Origin: an uncultured Parafilimonas sp.
GTDB taxonomy: Bacteria; Bacteroidota; Bacteroidia; Chitinophagales; Chitinophagaceae
Direction: 5' to 3'
DNA: 64,000 nucleotides
Assembly: GCA_903882935.1 (NCBI GenBank)
Contig: CAIRZB010000007.1
Span: 124,001-188,000 of the forward strand
Shown: piece after piece, positions 26,997-35,148 of the stretch
Position numbering within the stretch: position 1 is the first letter of the stretch
Layout: every line of letters starts with the position of its first letter
Made by a program: the position numbers and the translations under genes
Notes under the pieces: generated by a model
What the model saw: only the letters and a program-made list of their open reading frames with translations
What the model was told of the DNA's origin: nothing
The model's database searches: none

Positions 26997-27869
26997 CTAA
27001 AATACCTCCACACGCCAAGTTCGTTCAAACAGCCCTCCCACTGGTAGTGCATTAATGCCCTCTTTTTCAGAAAGCTCACCGTCAGCCGTTACACTATCGG
27101 CAATACCACACCAAGGTTCAATACAAACAAAATTGGCATCTTTGGCATTCCAAATACCCATATAGGGGAAGCCATCAAACAAAACGCGCAAGCCATGCGG
27201 TGTTTTATTACTCAAAATACTTATGGCATTGGAGGCCAGGTTCTTAAACACCAGCGCATCTTTATAAAACAATTGCTTTGTAAGCGGCAGCACATCAGTA
27301 TTCTCCAGCAAAGGTGTGGTGTATTTTTCTATCTGCCCCCCGGGCGAAAGTGGCCATGTACCGGCGTGTTCAACATGGCTGAATTTGAGATAATAATCCT
27401 CAAACACCGTTCCTTCGGCCATAGGTACTTTAAATGCCGGGTGGGCACCAACAGAAAACAACACCGTTTTATCATCAGTATTTTGTACCAGATAGCTTAC
27501 ACTCAGTTGGCTGCCATCCAGCACATATTTAACTAAAAACTGGAAGGCGAAGGGGTATTTCTCTAACGTTTCGGCACTTTCGGCCAGTGTAAACGTTATG
27601 GTGCCGGGCGAATGTTCTGTTACCCTAAAGTCCATATCCCTTGCAAAGCCATGGCGGCCTAGGGTATATGTTTTGCCAGCGAAGCGGTAATGGTTATTTT
27701 TTAATCCTCCCACAATAGGGAACAATACCGGGCTTTTTTTTGCCCAAAAGGCAGGGTCGGCACCCCACATATATTCAATGCCTGTATTGTCAACTACAAT
27801 ACTCTGTAATTCTGCACCTTTTTCTGCTATTGCTATGGTTATAATACCATTCTTAAGTTGGTGTGTCAT
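26997..27869 (-). CDS. Aldose 1-epimerase family protein
   Basis: This 290-residue galactose-mutarotase-fold protein without signal peptide resembles the LacX/YeaD-type aldose epimerases: YMWGADPAFWAKKSPVLFP, RHGFARDMDF (conserved His and Arg), VGAHPAFKVPM (conserved His) and CIEPWCGIADS (catalytic Glu). These interconvert alpha and beta anomers of hexoses or hexose phosphates. The gene is upstream-oriented toward no obvious sugar operon; pdxA lies upstream on the same strand with 66 nt between. Confidence 0.93.
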   Translation of the reverse strand: MTHQLKNGIITIAIAEKGAELQSIVVDNTGIEYMWGADPAFWAKKSPVLFPIVGGLKNNHYRFAGKTYTLGRHGFARDMDFRVTEHSPGTITFTLAESAETLEKYPFAFQFLVKYVLDGSQLSVSYLVQNTDDKTVLFSVGAHPAFKVPMAEGTVFEDYYLKFSHVEHAGTWPLSPGGQIEKYTTPLLENTDVLPLTKQLFYKDALVFKNLASNAISILSNKTPHGLRVLFDGFPYMGIWNAKDANFVCIEPWCGIADSVTADGELSEKEGINALPVGGLFERTWRVEVF

Positions 27870-27935
27870 GGTTTACCTGTTTGGTAATAAATGATGCCTT
27901 TATTTTAGTGGTTGCACAATTTTAAAAACAAAAAC

Positions 27936-29042
27936 TTAGTCCTCCGTTTCCCTTATCGCCTCGTCTTGTGCGTTGGCTACCATATTATTGCTCAGTTTCT
28001 TCAGGGGGTTTTTGTGGTTTTCAGCAAAATCGGCGCGGCGGCGTATTATATCTACCGCCTCAAAAATGGCCACTACAAACGAGGCCGAATCCGCCTGGCC
28101 CTTGCCGGCAATATCAAAAGCGGTGCCATGGTCGGGGCTGGTACGTACCGCTGGCAACCCGGCCGTATAATTTACCCCCTCGCCAATAGCCAGCGATTTA
28201 AAGGGTATCAGCCCTTGGTCGTGGTACATGGCCAGTACCGCATCAAACTTGTTGTAACTGCCACGGGCAAAAAATGCGTCGGCACTGTAGGGGCCAAAGG
28301 CCATCACGTCTTTGTCTTTAGCTTCCTTAATGGCGGGCGCAATTATCTTTTCTTCTTCATCCCCAATAAGGCCTTCATCGCCGGCATGGGGGTTAAGCCC
28401 CAGCACTGCAATTTTTGGTCGGTTAATGCCAAAGTCTTTTTGCAGGCTTTGGTTCAATATTTGCAATTTCCGCACAATATTCTCCTTGGTTATGTATTGC
28501 TTTATGGCACTAACAGGTACATGCTCAGTAACCAAGGCAACCTTTAAATTTTCCGCCACCATCAGCATAACCACATCTGGCACATTAAACTCCTCCTTTA
28601 GGTAGGGGGTATGCCCGCTGTGGCGAAACTGGTCTGACTGTATATTTTTTTTATGTATTGGTGCTGTAACTAGCCCCTGAATGTTGCCTGCTTTTAAGGC
28701 CGCCACCCCTTGTTGCAGCGATAACAGTGCATACTGCCCGCCTATCTCGGTTAATTGCCCCGGGGTTATGGCCACCTCTTCCTCCCAGCAGTTCAATATG
28801 TTTACTTGCTTGGGGCTAAGCCGAGTAAAGTCTTTTACCGACTGGTACACAAAATTTATTTCAGGTAACGACTTTCTATAAAAGTTTATGCTTTTGTTGC
28901 TGGCAAAAACCAAGGGCGTGCAAATATCCAGCACGCGGGTATCACTCAATGTTTTAATTATCAATTCAATCCCTATGCCATTCAAATCGCCGCTTGTAAA
29001 CCCTATCACCGGCTTCTGTAATTCGTTGCTCATTCCAAACAA
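27936..29042 (-). CDS. pdxA: 4-hydroxythreonine-4-phosphate dehydrogenase
   Basis: This 368-residue protein catalyses the NAD-dependent oxidation step in DXP-dependent pyridoxal phosphate synthesis. Family landmarks are IGFTSGDLNGIGIELIIKTL, LVTAPIHKKNIQ, GHTPYLKEEF, the metal-binding LNPHAGDEGLIGDEE and YHDQGLIPFKSLA, and the closing VRTSPDHGTAFDIAGKG with the third ligand His. Other pdx genes are not in the window. The divergent rsmA gene starts 179 nt away. Confidence 0.97.
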   Translation of the reverse strand: MFGMSNELQKPVIGFTSGDLNGIGIELIIKTLSDTRVLDICTPLVFASNKSINFYRKSLPEINFVYQSVKDFTRLSPKQVNILNCWEEEVAITPGQLTEIGGQYALLSLQQGVAALKAGNIQGLVTAPIHKKNIQSDQFRHSGHTPYLKEEFNVPDVVMLMVAENLKVALVTEHVPVSAIKQYITKENIVRKLQILNQSLQKDFGINRPKIAVLGLNPHAGDEGLIGDEEEKIIAPAIKEAKDKDVMAFGPYSADAFFARGSYNKFDAVLAMYHDQGLIPFKSLAIGEGVNYTAGLPAVRTSPDHGTAFDIAGKGQADSASFVVAIFEAVDIIRRRADFAENHKNPLKKLSNNMVANAQDEAIRETED

Positions 29043-29205
29043 TTTGGGGTAAAAATACGGTATACAGTTTATAGTTTGCAGTTTTTAGTTTGTGGCTGGT
29101 AGCAGTAACCTTCGTTTGTTAAATGGGTACAAGGTGGTTTTAAAACACTAATTACCTGTCTAATTACCGCTAGCCTACAAATTACAAACCATAAATTTTA
29201 AACCG

Positions 29206-29213
29206 TATTTTTG
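29206..29213 (+). promoter_or_regulatory. -7 promoter element abutting rsmA
   Basis: TATTTTTG matches TAnnTTTG and ends 8 nt before the ATG of rsmA, so the transcript would have almost no leader. Confidence 0.45.
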
Positions 29214-29221
29214 CCAGCCTA

Positions 29222-29980
29222 ATGCAATACACGCTCAAAAAGTCACTCGGCCAACATTTTTTAACTGACGAAAACATATGCCGCAAAATTGTAGCGTCCC
29301 TACAGTTACATGATTTTGAGCGGCTGCTTGAAGTTGGCCCAGGCGGAGGGGCATTAACCAAGTACTTGTTGCAACTGCCGGCTATTGAATTTAAAGCCAT
29401 TGAACTGGATGAAGAAAAAGTGCTTTACCTACACCAAACCTACCCCGCCATAGTTGGCAAAATAATACATGCAGATTTTTTAAAGGCGGCCATGCCTTTT
29501 GCGGATGGGTTTACAGTGGTGGGCAATTTTCCCTACAACATATCTACCCAAATACTGTTTAAAGTACTGGAGTGGAAACCATTTGTGCCAGTGGTGGTGG
29601 GCATGTTTCAAAAAGAAGTGGCGCAACGGGTTGCTTCCCAACCAGGTTCAAAAGTGTACGGTATTTTAAGTGTGCTGGTGCAGGCCTATTATACCGTTGA
29701 GTACTTGTTTGATGTGCCGCAGGGCTGTTTTAACCCACCACCAAAGGTTATGAGCGGCGTAATAAAACTGGTACGCAGGGCAGACCCACCGGCGGTAAGA
29801 AGCGACAAGCATTTTTACAACCTTGTTAAAACGGCTTTTAACCAACGCCGAAAAACGCTGCGCAATGCAGTGCGCGGGTTGTTTGACGAAAGTGTGCTAC
29901 AAGATGACATTTTTAACAAACGGGCCGAGCAATTATCCATAAACGATTTTGCGCAGCTTACGTTTAGGATGGCATACTGA
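29222..29980 (+). CDS. rsmA: 16S rRNA dimethyladenosine transferase (KsgA)
   Basis: This 252-residue protein dimethylates two adjacent adenosines in helix 45 of 16S rRNA during 30S maturation. N-terminal KKSLGQHFLTDENICRKIV, SAM-binding VGPGGGALTKYLL, the acidic loop AIELDEEKV and the catalytic NFPYNISTQI are all in place, and the C-terminal helical domain (FNQRRKTLRNAVRGLF) is complete. Start at ATG 29222 agrees with the conserved N-terminus and the adjoining promoter. Confidence 0.97.
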   Translation: MQYTLKKSLGQHFLTDENICRKIVASLQLHDFERLLEVGPGGGALTKYLLQLPAIEFKAIELDEEKVLYLHQTYPAIVGKIIHADFLKAAMPFADGFTVVGNFPYNISTQILFKVLEWKPFVPVVVGMFQKEVAQRVASQPGSKVYGILSVLVQAYYTVEYLFDVPQGCFNPPPKVMSGVIKLVRRADPPAVRSDKHFYNLVKTAFNQRRKTLRNAVRGLFDESVLQDDIFNKRAEQLSINDFAQLTFRMAY

Positions 29981-29992
29981 TGACGCCCCCAA

Positions 29993-30045
29993 TCCCTAAA
30001 GCGGGGCTATAATTAAACGATTTTTTGCCCTCCTTTAGGGGAGGG
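29993..30045. repeat. Palindromic repeat, family A, diverged inverted pair
   Basis: CCCTAAAGCGGGG and CCTTTAGGGGAGGGGGG lie about 20 bp apart in opposite orientation and resemble the family A unit at 26740. They lie between rsmA and the dehydrogenase start at 30061. Confidence 0.6.
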
Positions 30046-30060
30046 GGGCTTGTTTGTGTT

Positions 30061-31002
30061 ATGGCTAAAGTTTTATTGACTGCAAAAATGCACGACTACA
30101 TGCAAATTACCCTTTTGCAAAAGGGGTACGATGTGTTGTATATGCCTGCTATTACCTACGAGGAACTACTGGAAATAATTGCCGATGTTGAAGGCCTTGT
30201 GGTAACAACCAGGCTAAAAATTGATAAGGCTGTGCTTGATAAAGCAGTACACCTAAAATGGATTGGCAGGTTGGGCAGCGGCATGGAGTTGATTGACGTG
30301 CCTTGCGCAGAAGCAAAAGGCATTTATTGCGTTAGCAGCCCCGAGGGCAACCGCAATGCTGTGGCTGAACACACGCTTGGCCTGCTGCTTAACCTAATGA
30401 ACAACATAGGCAGCAGCTTTAATGAAGTTAAACAAGGCCAATGGATAAGGGATGCCAACCGAGGAACAGAGCTTACCGGCAAAACAGTGGGCATTATAGG
30501 GTATGGCAACACCGGTTCGTCGTTTGCAAAGTTGCTGGCCCCATTTAACGTTACGGTGCTGGCGCACGACAAATACAAACATGGCTTTGCAAGCGGTTAT
30601 GTTAGGGAGGCCCAGCCCGACCAAATAGCCAAGTATGCAGATGTGGTTAGCTTGCACCTGCCACTAACACCAGAAACCCTACACTATGCCAACGATGCAT
30701 TTTTTACTGCATTTAAAAAACCACCTTATTTTTTAACCACCTGTAGGGGCAAAGTAACAGACACAGCCGCACTGGTGCGGGCATTAGAGGCCGGACATGT
30801 AAAAGCCGCAGGCATTGATGTATTGGAAAATGAAAAGATTAACACCTATAACCAAGCGGAGCAACAACAACTTGAATGGCTGTGCAGCCAAAGCAATGTG
30901 ATTGTTACACCCCATATTGCCGGGTATAGCCATGAGGCGTATTACCTAATGGCAAAGGTTGTGCTGGATAAGCTTACAGATGCAAAATTATTAACAGCTT
31001 AA
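30061..31002 (+). CDS. D-2-hydroxyacid dehydrogenase family protein
   Basis: This 313-residue protein, starting at ATG 30061, is NAD-binding like phosphoglycerate dehydrogenase. The Rossmann motif is [20 protein letters not shown], catalytic Arg lies in [24 protein letters not shown] context, Glu in IDVLENEKI and His in [32 protein letters not shown] is a family-typical strand, with Cys-Arg in place of the usual Asn/Ser-Arg-Gly. No ACT domain, so it is not a full SerA. Substrate unknown. The longer frame from 30025 reads through repeat DNA and was not used. Confidence 0.9.
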   Translation: MAKVLLTAKMHDYMQITLLQKGYDVLYMPAITYEELLEIIADVEGLVVTTRLKIDKAVLDKAVHLKWIGRLGSGMELIDVPCAEAKGIYCVSSPEGNRNAVAEHTLGLLLNLMNNIGSSFNEVKQGQWIRDANRGTELTGKTVGIIGYGNTGSSFAKLLAPFNVTVLAHDKYKHGFASGYVREAQPDQIAKYADVVSLHLPLTPETLHYANDAFFTAFKKPPYFLTTCRGKVTDTAALVRALEAGHVKAAGIDVLENEKINTYNQAEQQQLEWLCSQSNVIVTPHIAGYSHEAYYLMAKVVLDKLTDAKLLTA

Positions 31003-31107
31003 CCCACTAATTGTGCAGGGGCGTTACAGGTTGTTAGTTTATTTGTAACTTCGTTTAAAATAAGATTAAAATATCAGGTTCTATGTTTCTATCGTGCATC
31101 TTAACCT

Positions 31108-31145
31108 TCCGTTATAGTTCTCCTTTTAGGGAGCGGAAGGGGTAC
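31108..31145. repeat. Palindromic repeat, family A, single diverged copy
   Basis: TTCTCCTTTTAGGGAGCGGAAGGGG resembles the TTCCCCCTTTAGGGGGCGGAGG core of family A with several changes. It lies 20 nt before the CBS-domain gene. Confidence 0.5.
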
Positions 31146-31165
31146 GGGTTAAGGGGGTGGTTACC

Positions 31166-32467
31166 ATGACCGGATTACTGATTATACTTGCGCTTATTTT
31201 ACTGAATGGCATTTTTGCCATGGCCGAAATAGCGGTAGTGTCTGCACGCAAATCGAAGCTGGAAACACAGGCCAACCGTGGCGACAACCGTGCCAAAGAA
31301 GCCCTAAAGCTTGCGAATAACCCTGACAGGTTTATTTCAACCACACAAATAGGCCTTACCCTTATAGGTATAACTGAGGGTATTTTTTCCGACAATATTA
31401 AGGAAGACTTAGTTAAGTTTTACAGCCAATTTGCTTTTTTAAAACATTACAGCAACGCTGCAGCCACGGTTAGCGTTGTGATGATTGTGGCGTATTTTAT
31501 GTTGGTACTGGGGGAGCTTTTTCCTAAACGTATAGGCTTAAGCAGGCCTGAAACGATTGCCAAGTCGCTGGCGGCACCCATGCGCATTGTTACCATCATC
31601 AACTACCCTTTTATATGGGTGCTTACGGTATCTACCAACCTACTGTCCAAAATATTCCGCATACGCAACTTAGATAACCAAGTTACAGAAGAAGAAATTA
31701 AGGCCATTATAAGTGAGGGCACTGAACAAGGGGCTATAGAAGAGGCTGAGCAGGAAATAATTGAACGGGTTTTCCATTTGGGCGACCGTAACATAACCTC
31801 TTTAATGACACACCGAAGCGATATTGTTTGGTTGGATGTAAACAGCCCCGTTTCGGAGATAAGAGAAGTTACCGATGACATGGTACACTCCTTTTACCCG
31901 GTTTGCGACGGAAATATAGACCATATTAAAGGTGTTGTTTCGCTCAAAGATATCTTCCGTCAACAGGCCACCACAATCATGAAGGATTTGATGAAACCGG
32001 GGGTTTACGTCCCCGAAAACATCTCTGCCTACCAGTTATTAGAACGCTTTAAGGAAAGCAAAACCCATTTTGCCTTTATTGTGGACGAATATGGCGATTT
32101 GCAAGGCATTATAACCCTTAATGATATTTTGGAAGCCATTGTGGGTAATATTTCTGAACCCAATGAGGACAACTACGAAATTGTAAAAAGGGATGATGGC
32201 AGTTACCTTATTGACGCACAAGTACCTTTTTACGATTTTCTTATTTATTTTGATAAAACTGAATGGTTAGATGAAGACGAAGAGCAACCATTTGACACGC
32301 TTGCAGGCTTTATTTTACACCATATGCAGCGCATACCCGGTACTGGCGATAAAATGCATTGGCGTGAGTTTGATTTTGAAATAGTTGACATGGATAACCA
32401 CCGCATTGATAAATTGCTTGTTACATTTACACCCGAGACCAGCGAAACATTAGAGGAGGATGTCTAA
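31166..32467 (+). CDS. CNNM/CorC-type hemolysin family membrane protein with CBS pair
   Basis: From ATG 31166 the product has 433 residues (GTG 31157 would add three). It has an N-terminal DUF21 domain with three to four membrane helices (LLIILALILLNGIFAMAEIA at the start, TTQIGLTLIGITEGIFSD, then VVMIVAYFMLVLGELFPKRI), a tandem CBS domain (about 205-330, including FIVDEYGDLQGIITLNDILE) and a C-terminal CorC/HlyC domain. Relatives are implicated in magnesium or cobalt efflux; the older name hemolysin is not functional evidence. Confidence 0.93.
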   Translation: MTGLLIILALILLNGIFAMAEIAVVSARKSKLETQANRGDNRAKEALKLANNPDRFISTTQIGLTLIGITEGIFSDNIKEDLVKFYSQFAFLKHYSNAAATVSVVMIVAYFMLVLGELFPKRIGLSRPETIAKSLAAPMRIVTIINYPFIWVLTVSTNLLSKIFRIRNLDNQVTEEEIKAIISEGTEQGAIEEAEQEIIERVFHLGDRNITSLMTHRSDIVWLDVNSPVSEIREVTDDMVHSFYPVCDGNIDHIKGVVSLKDIFRQQATTIMKDLMKPGVYVPENISAYQLLERFKESKTHFAFIVDEYGDLQGIITLNDILEAIVGNISEPNEDNYEIVKRDDGSYLIDAQVPFYDFLIYFDKTEWLDEDEEQPFDTLAGFILHHMQRIPGTGDKMHWREFDFEIVDMDNHRIDKLLVTFTPETSETLEEDV

Positions 32468-32503
32468 AGCAATTGGATACCGGTGTTAATTTTTCACGCC
32501 AAG

Positions 32504-34066
32504 CTATACAGGTTCTTCAGCCATCGGCAAAATTAGCGTAACCGTGGTACCCTCGCCCAGCGCACTTTGCAACTGCACCTCTCCGTTAATTAGCTCAGCA
32601 TACCGCCTTACAATATGTAGCCCAAGCCCCGTACCTTGTATGTTGATGGCATTTTTACCCCTGAAAAAGCTGCTAAACAAGTGCTGTTGATCTTCCTGCG
32701 ATATGCCGATACCATGGTCTTTGACCGATACAGTTAGGATATTTCCACTGTTTTGCACGTCAAGCTCAACAACACCGTCGTCATTAGAAAATTTAATGGC
32801 GTTGGTTAGTAAGTTTATCAAAATGTTTTTTAATAGCCGTTTATCGGTTAACACCATTTCGCTGCCAAAGGTTTGTATTTTGATGAACTGAGTCTGCTTA
32901 GTCACCAGCTTAATTTCATCAGTTACTTCCTCTAAAAAATCTTTAATATTAAACAGGCCCAATTGCACCATTACTTTACCCTCTTCCAGTTTTCCGAGCG
33001 ATAAAAAGTCTTCTAACAGGTTATTGAGGTGCTTTACCGACTCTTTAATCCTATTGGTGTGCTTGTCTCTGTTGGCCTGTTCCGATTCCTTGGTGTATCT
33101 TGAAATTAGTGCCGCTGAAGACAATACGGTACTCAAGGGCGTCCTAAATTCATGCGATGCCATGCTTACAAACCTCGATTTTATTTCGTTCAGCTCCTTT
33201 TCCTTGTTTAAAGCCTCATGCAAATCTTCCTGCGAATGTTCTAATTGCTGCAATGCCTCTTTTAAAATCATGGTCCGCTCTTCCACTTTTGTTTCCAAAT
33301 CAGCATTCAACCGCAAAACATCGGCGGTAATTTTTTCCAGTTGCTTCTGTTGTGCATGCTGCTCAAGCTCCGATTGTTTGCGTAACGTTATGTCTACCAA
33401 AAAAGCAATTACATAAAAATCATCCTTCTGTTTATAAAAACTAAGGCTAACCTCTACCGGAAACTCACTGCCGTTTTTAGTTCTTGCAAACAACTCCCTG
33501 CCGTGGCCCATGGTACGGTTGGATGGGTGTTTGTAAAAGTTACCCCGGTAGGTGTGGTGCGCTGCATGAAAACGCGCTGGTATTAATAACTCCACCGGTT
33601 TGCCTATTACCTCACTTCTTTCGTAGTGAAAAAGCCGTAATGCCGCTGGGTTAATCAGTACTATCTCGCCTTTGCCATTGGCAAGTATAATACCCTCGGT
33701 AGCGTACTCTATCAATGCATTGGTTTGCGATTGGTCAGCCTCAATTGCCCCATATAATTTTTTAATGTGCAGCACCACCAAGGTGGCGGCCACTACAGTG
33801 GTAGCAGAAAACAAGTGCTGCACAAATACCTGCAACGTGCTTAAATTTTCATGTTGGTAAAACACCGGCAAAAAAACCAGCATAAAGCAACCCACGCCAA
33901 ATAACATGGTGTATTTGTCTTTCTTTAACAACACTGTTAGCAAAACGGCAATAATAAAGCCACCGTCAAAATAATCGGCCTGCGGGTTAAAATACTGCAA
34001 CACTGCTGCAGCCGTTACCACTACGATGCAAAAAAGCAGAATTAAAAAAGGTTTTTCTTTAAACAT
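32504..34066 (-). CDS. Membrane-bound PAS sensor histidine kinase
   Basis: This 520-residue kinase has four or so N-terminal membrane helices (residues 5-105), one PAS domain (about 120-235, YATEGIILANGKGEIVLINP), a coiled coil (240-290), HisKA with SMASHEFRTPLSTVLSS (His about 305), and HATPase with NLLTNAIKFSNDDG, DHGIGISQEDQQHLFSSFFR and GTGLGLHIVRRYAE. No receiver domain, and no response regulator gene is adjacent, so it is an orphan. The convergent CBS-domain gene ends 37 nt away. A promoter box abuts its start (34074-34081). Confidence 0.95.
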   Translation of the reverse strand: MFKEKPFLILLFCIVVVTAAAVLQYFNPQADYFDGGFIIAVLLTVLLKKDKYTMLFGVGCFMLVFLPVFYQHENLSTLQVFVQHLFSATTVVAATLVVLHIKKLYGAIEADQSQTNALIEYATEGIILANGKGEIVLINPAALRLFHYERSEVIGKPVELLIPARFHAAHHTYRGNFYKHPSNRTMGHGRELFARTKNGSEFPVEVSLSFYKQKDDFYVIAFLVDITLRKQSELEQHAQQKQLEKITADVLRLNADLETKVEERTMILKEALQQLEHSQEDLHEALNKEKELNEIKSRFVSMASHEFRTPLSTVLSSAALISRYTKESEQANRDKHTNRIKESVKHLNNLLEDFLSLGKLEEGKVMVQLGLFNIKDFLEEVTDEIKLVTKQTQFIKIQTFGSEMVLTDKRLLKNILINLLTNAIKFSNDDGVVELDVQNSGNILTVSVKDHGIGISQEDQQHLFSSFFRGKNAINIQGTGLGLHIVRRYAELINGEVQLQSALGEGTTVTLILPMAEEPV

Positions 34067-34073
34067 CAGGCTA

Positions 34074-34081
34074 CAAAGTTA
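34074..34081 (-). promoter_or_regulatory. -7 promoter element abutting the kinase gene
   Basis: On the minus strand TAACTTTG matches TAnnTTTG and ends 7 nt before the ATG at 34066; the same octamer precedes uvrB. A leaderless message is implied. Confidence 0.4.
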
Positions 34082-34192
34082 GTACCGGGCTTTTAACACG
34101 GCATTGGATGGCGAAAATAAATGCACAACAACTTGGTAATAAACAATGCAAAGGCCTACGCAAAGGCGGTAATTACCTAACCGTTGGGCATG

Positions 34193-34972
34193 TTATTGGG
34201 CATAGCTAAAATATTTTTTTGTGTAGCCGTGCAGCAAAGCGGTAATGTTAGCCGGTTTTTTCCATTCAAATAAGTGTATAAGCCAGCAGGTAACACGCAT
34301 AAGCCCCTGTACATGCACCAGCTCGCCACCCAGTTGGGCTATTGTTCTATCCCTTGCTACAACCATTTGCCCAAATGCGGACCCTTCGGTTGGGCTTAAA
34401 TCTTCCGCAAAGCTCCATGCGCCGTCCCTTGCATTGCCAATACTAAATTGTACCAGCACGGAAACATAATTTGTGGCATGCAGGCCCAGCAGCGAAAGCA
34501 AGGGCGATACCCTGCTTATATCATTCAGTACCTCGTAAGTAAGGGATGCTATAATGGTGTTTATGGCAGCAAAATCTTTTTTAATTGCGGCCAAAGGATG
34601 CCCTTGCGCAACCATGGCGGCGGCTATGCCAAGGTCTAAATTTATGTGTGCATTAATACCCAACAATAAATGTTGCAACAACAGCACTGAAGCTTTCTCG
34701 GTCGACTCAAAAGCGGCTTTCCAACTGGCGGTAATGGGCCGTTTCTGTTGCCAGCCAGCCAAGGCATCCAAGTATCGGTTGGCAAACAAAACATCCAATG
34801 CCTCCATCCGCGCGCCATCTTCAAACTCCCCGTTTGCAATACCTTGTTTTACCCTATTGGTTACCTTGTAGTACAATGCAGCAAAATAACCAATACGGTT
34901 ATTGCTTTTAATAGACTGCTGGATGGTGGTCTCCAACACGGCAAGCACCTCGTCAATAGTCGTTATCGGCAT
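34193..34972 (-). CDS. DUF5995 family protein
   Basis: This 259-residue, largely helical soluble protein of a widespread uncharacterised family. Family-like stretches are NNRIGYFAALYYKVTNRVKQ, LLQHLLLGINAHINLDLGIA (conserved His and Asn) and VARDRTIAQLGGELVHVQGL. Conserved His/Asp/Asn positions hint at a metal or ligand site, but no activity is established. The gene stands alone, with no signal peptide. Confidence 0.8.
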   Translation of the reverse strand: MPITTIDEVLAVLETTIQQSIKSNNRIGYFAALYYKVTNRVKQGIANGEFEDGARMEALDVLFANRYLDALAGWQQKRPITASWKAAFESTEKASVLLLQHLLLGINAHINLDLGIAAAMVAQGHPLAAIKKDFAAINTIIASLTYEVLNDISRVSPLLSLLGLHATNYVSVLVQFSIGNARDGAWSFAEDLSPTEGSAFGQMVVARDRTIAQLGGELVHVQGLMRVTCWLIHLFEWKKPANITALLHGYTKKYFSYAQ

Positions 34973-35148
34973 AACAGGAAGTTTGGAAGCACTCTGTAAT
35001 TATTATTGATAGTGTAAAATAGCAAGAATGTTTTGCAATTGCAAACAGGTTTTTTCGGAACCGGGTCATAAACAAATTAAAAAGCAGGATACCCAAAGCC
35101 TAACAGCCATTGGATATCCTGCCTTTAATTTTTTGAGTTTCAAAACGC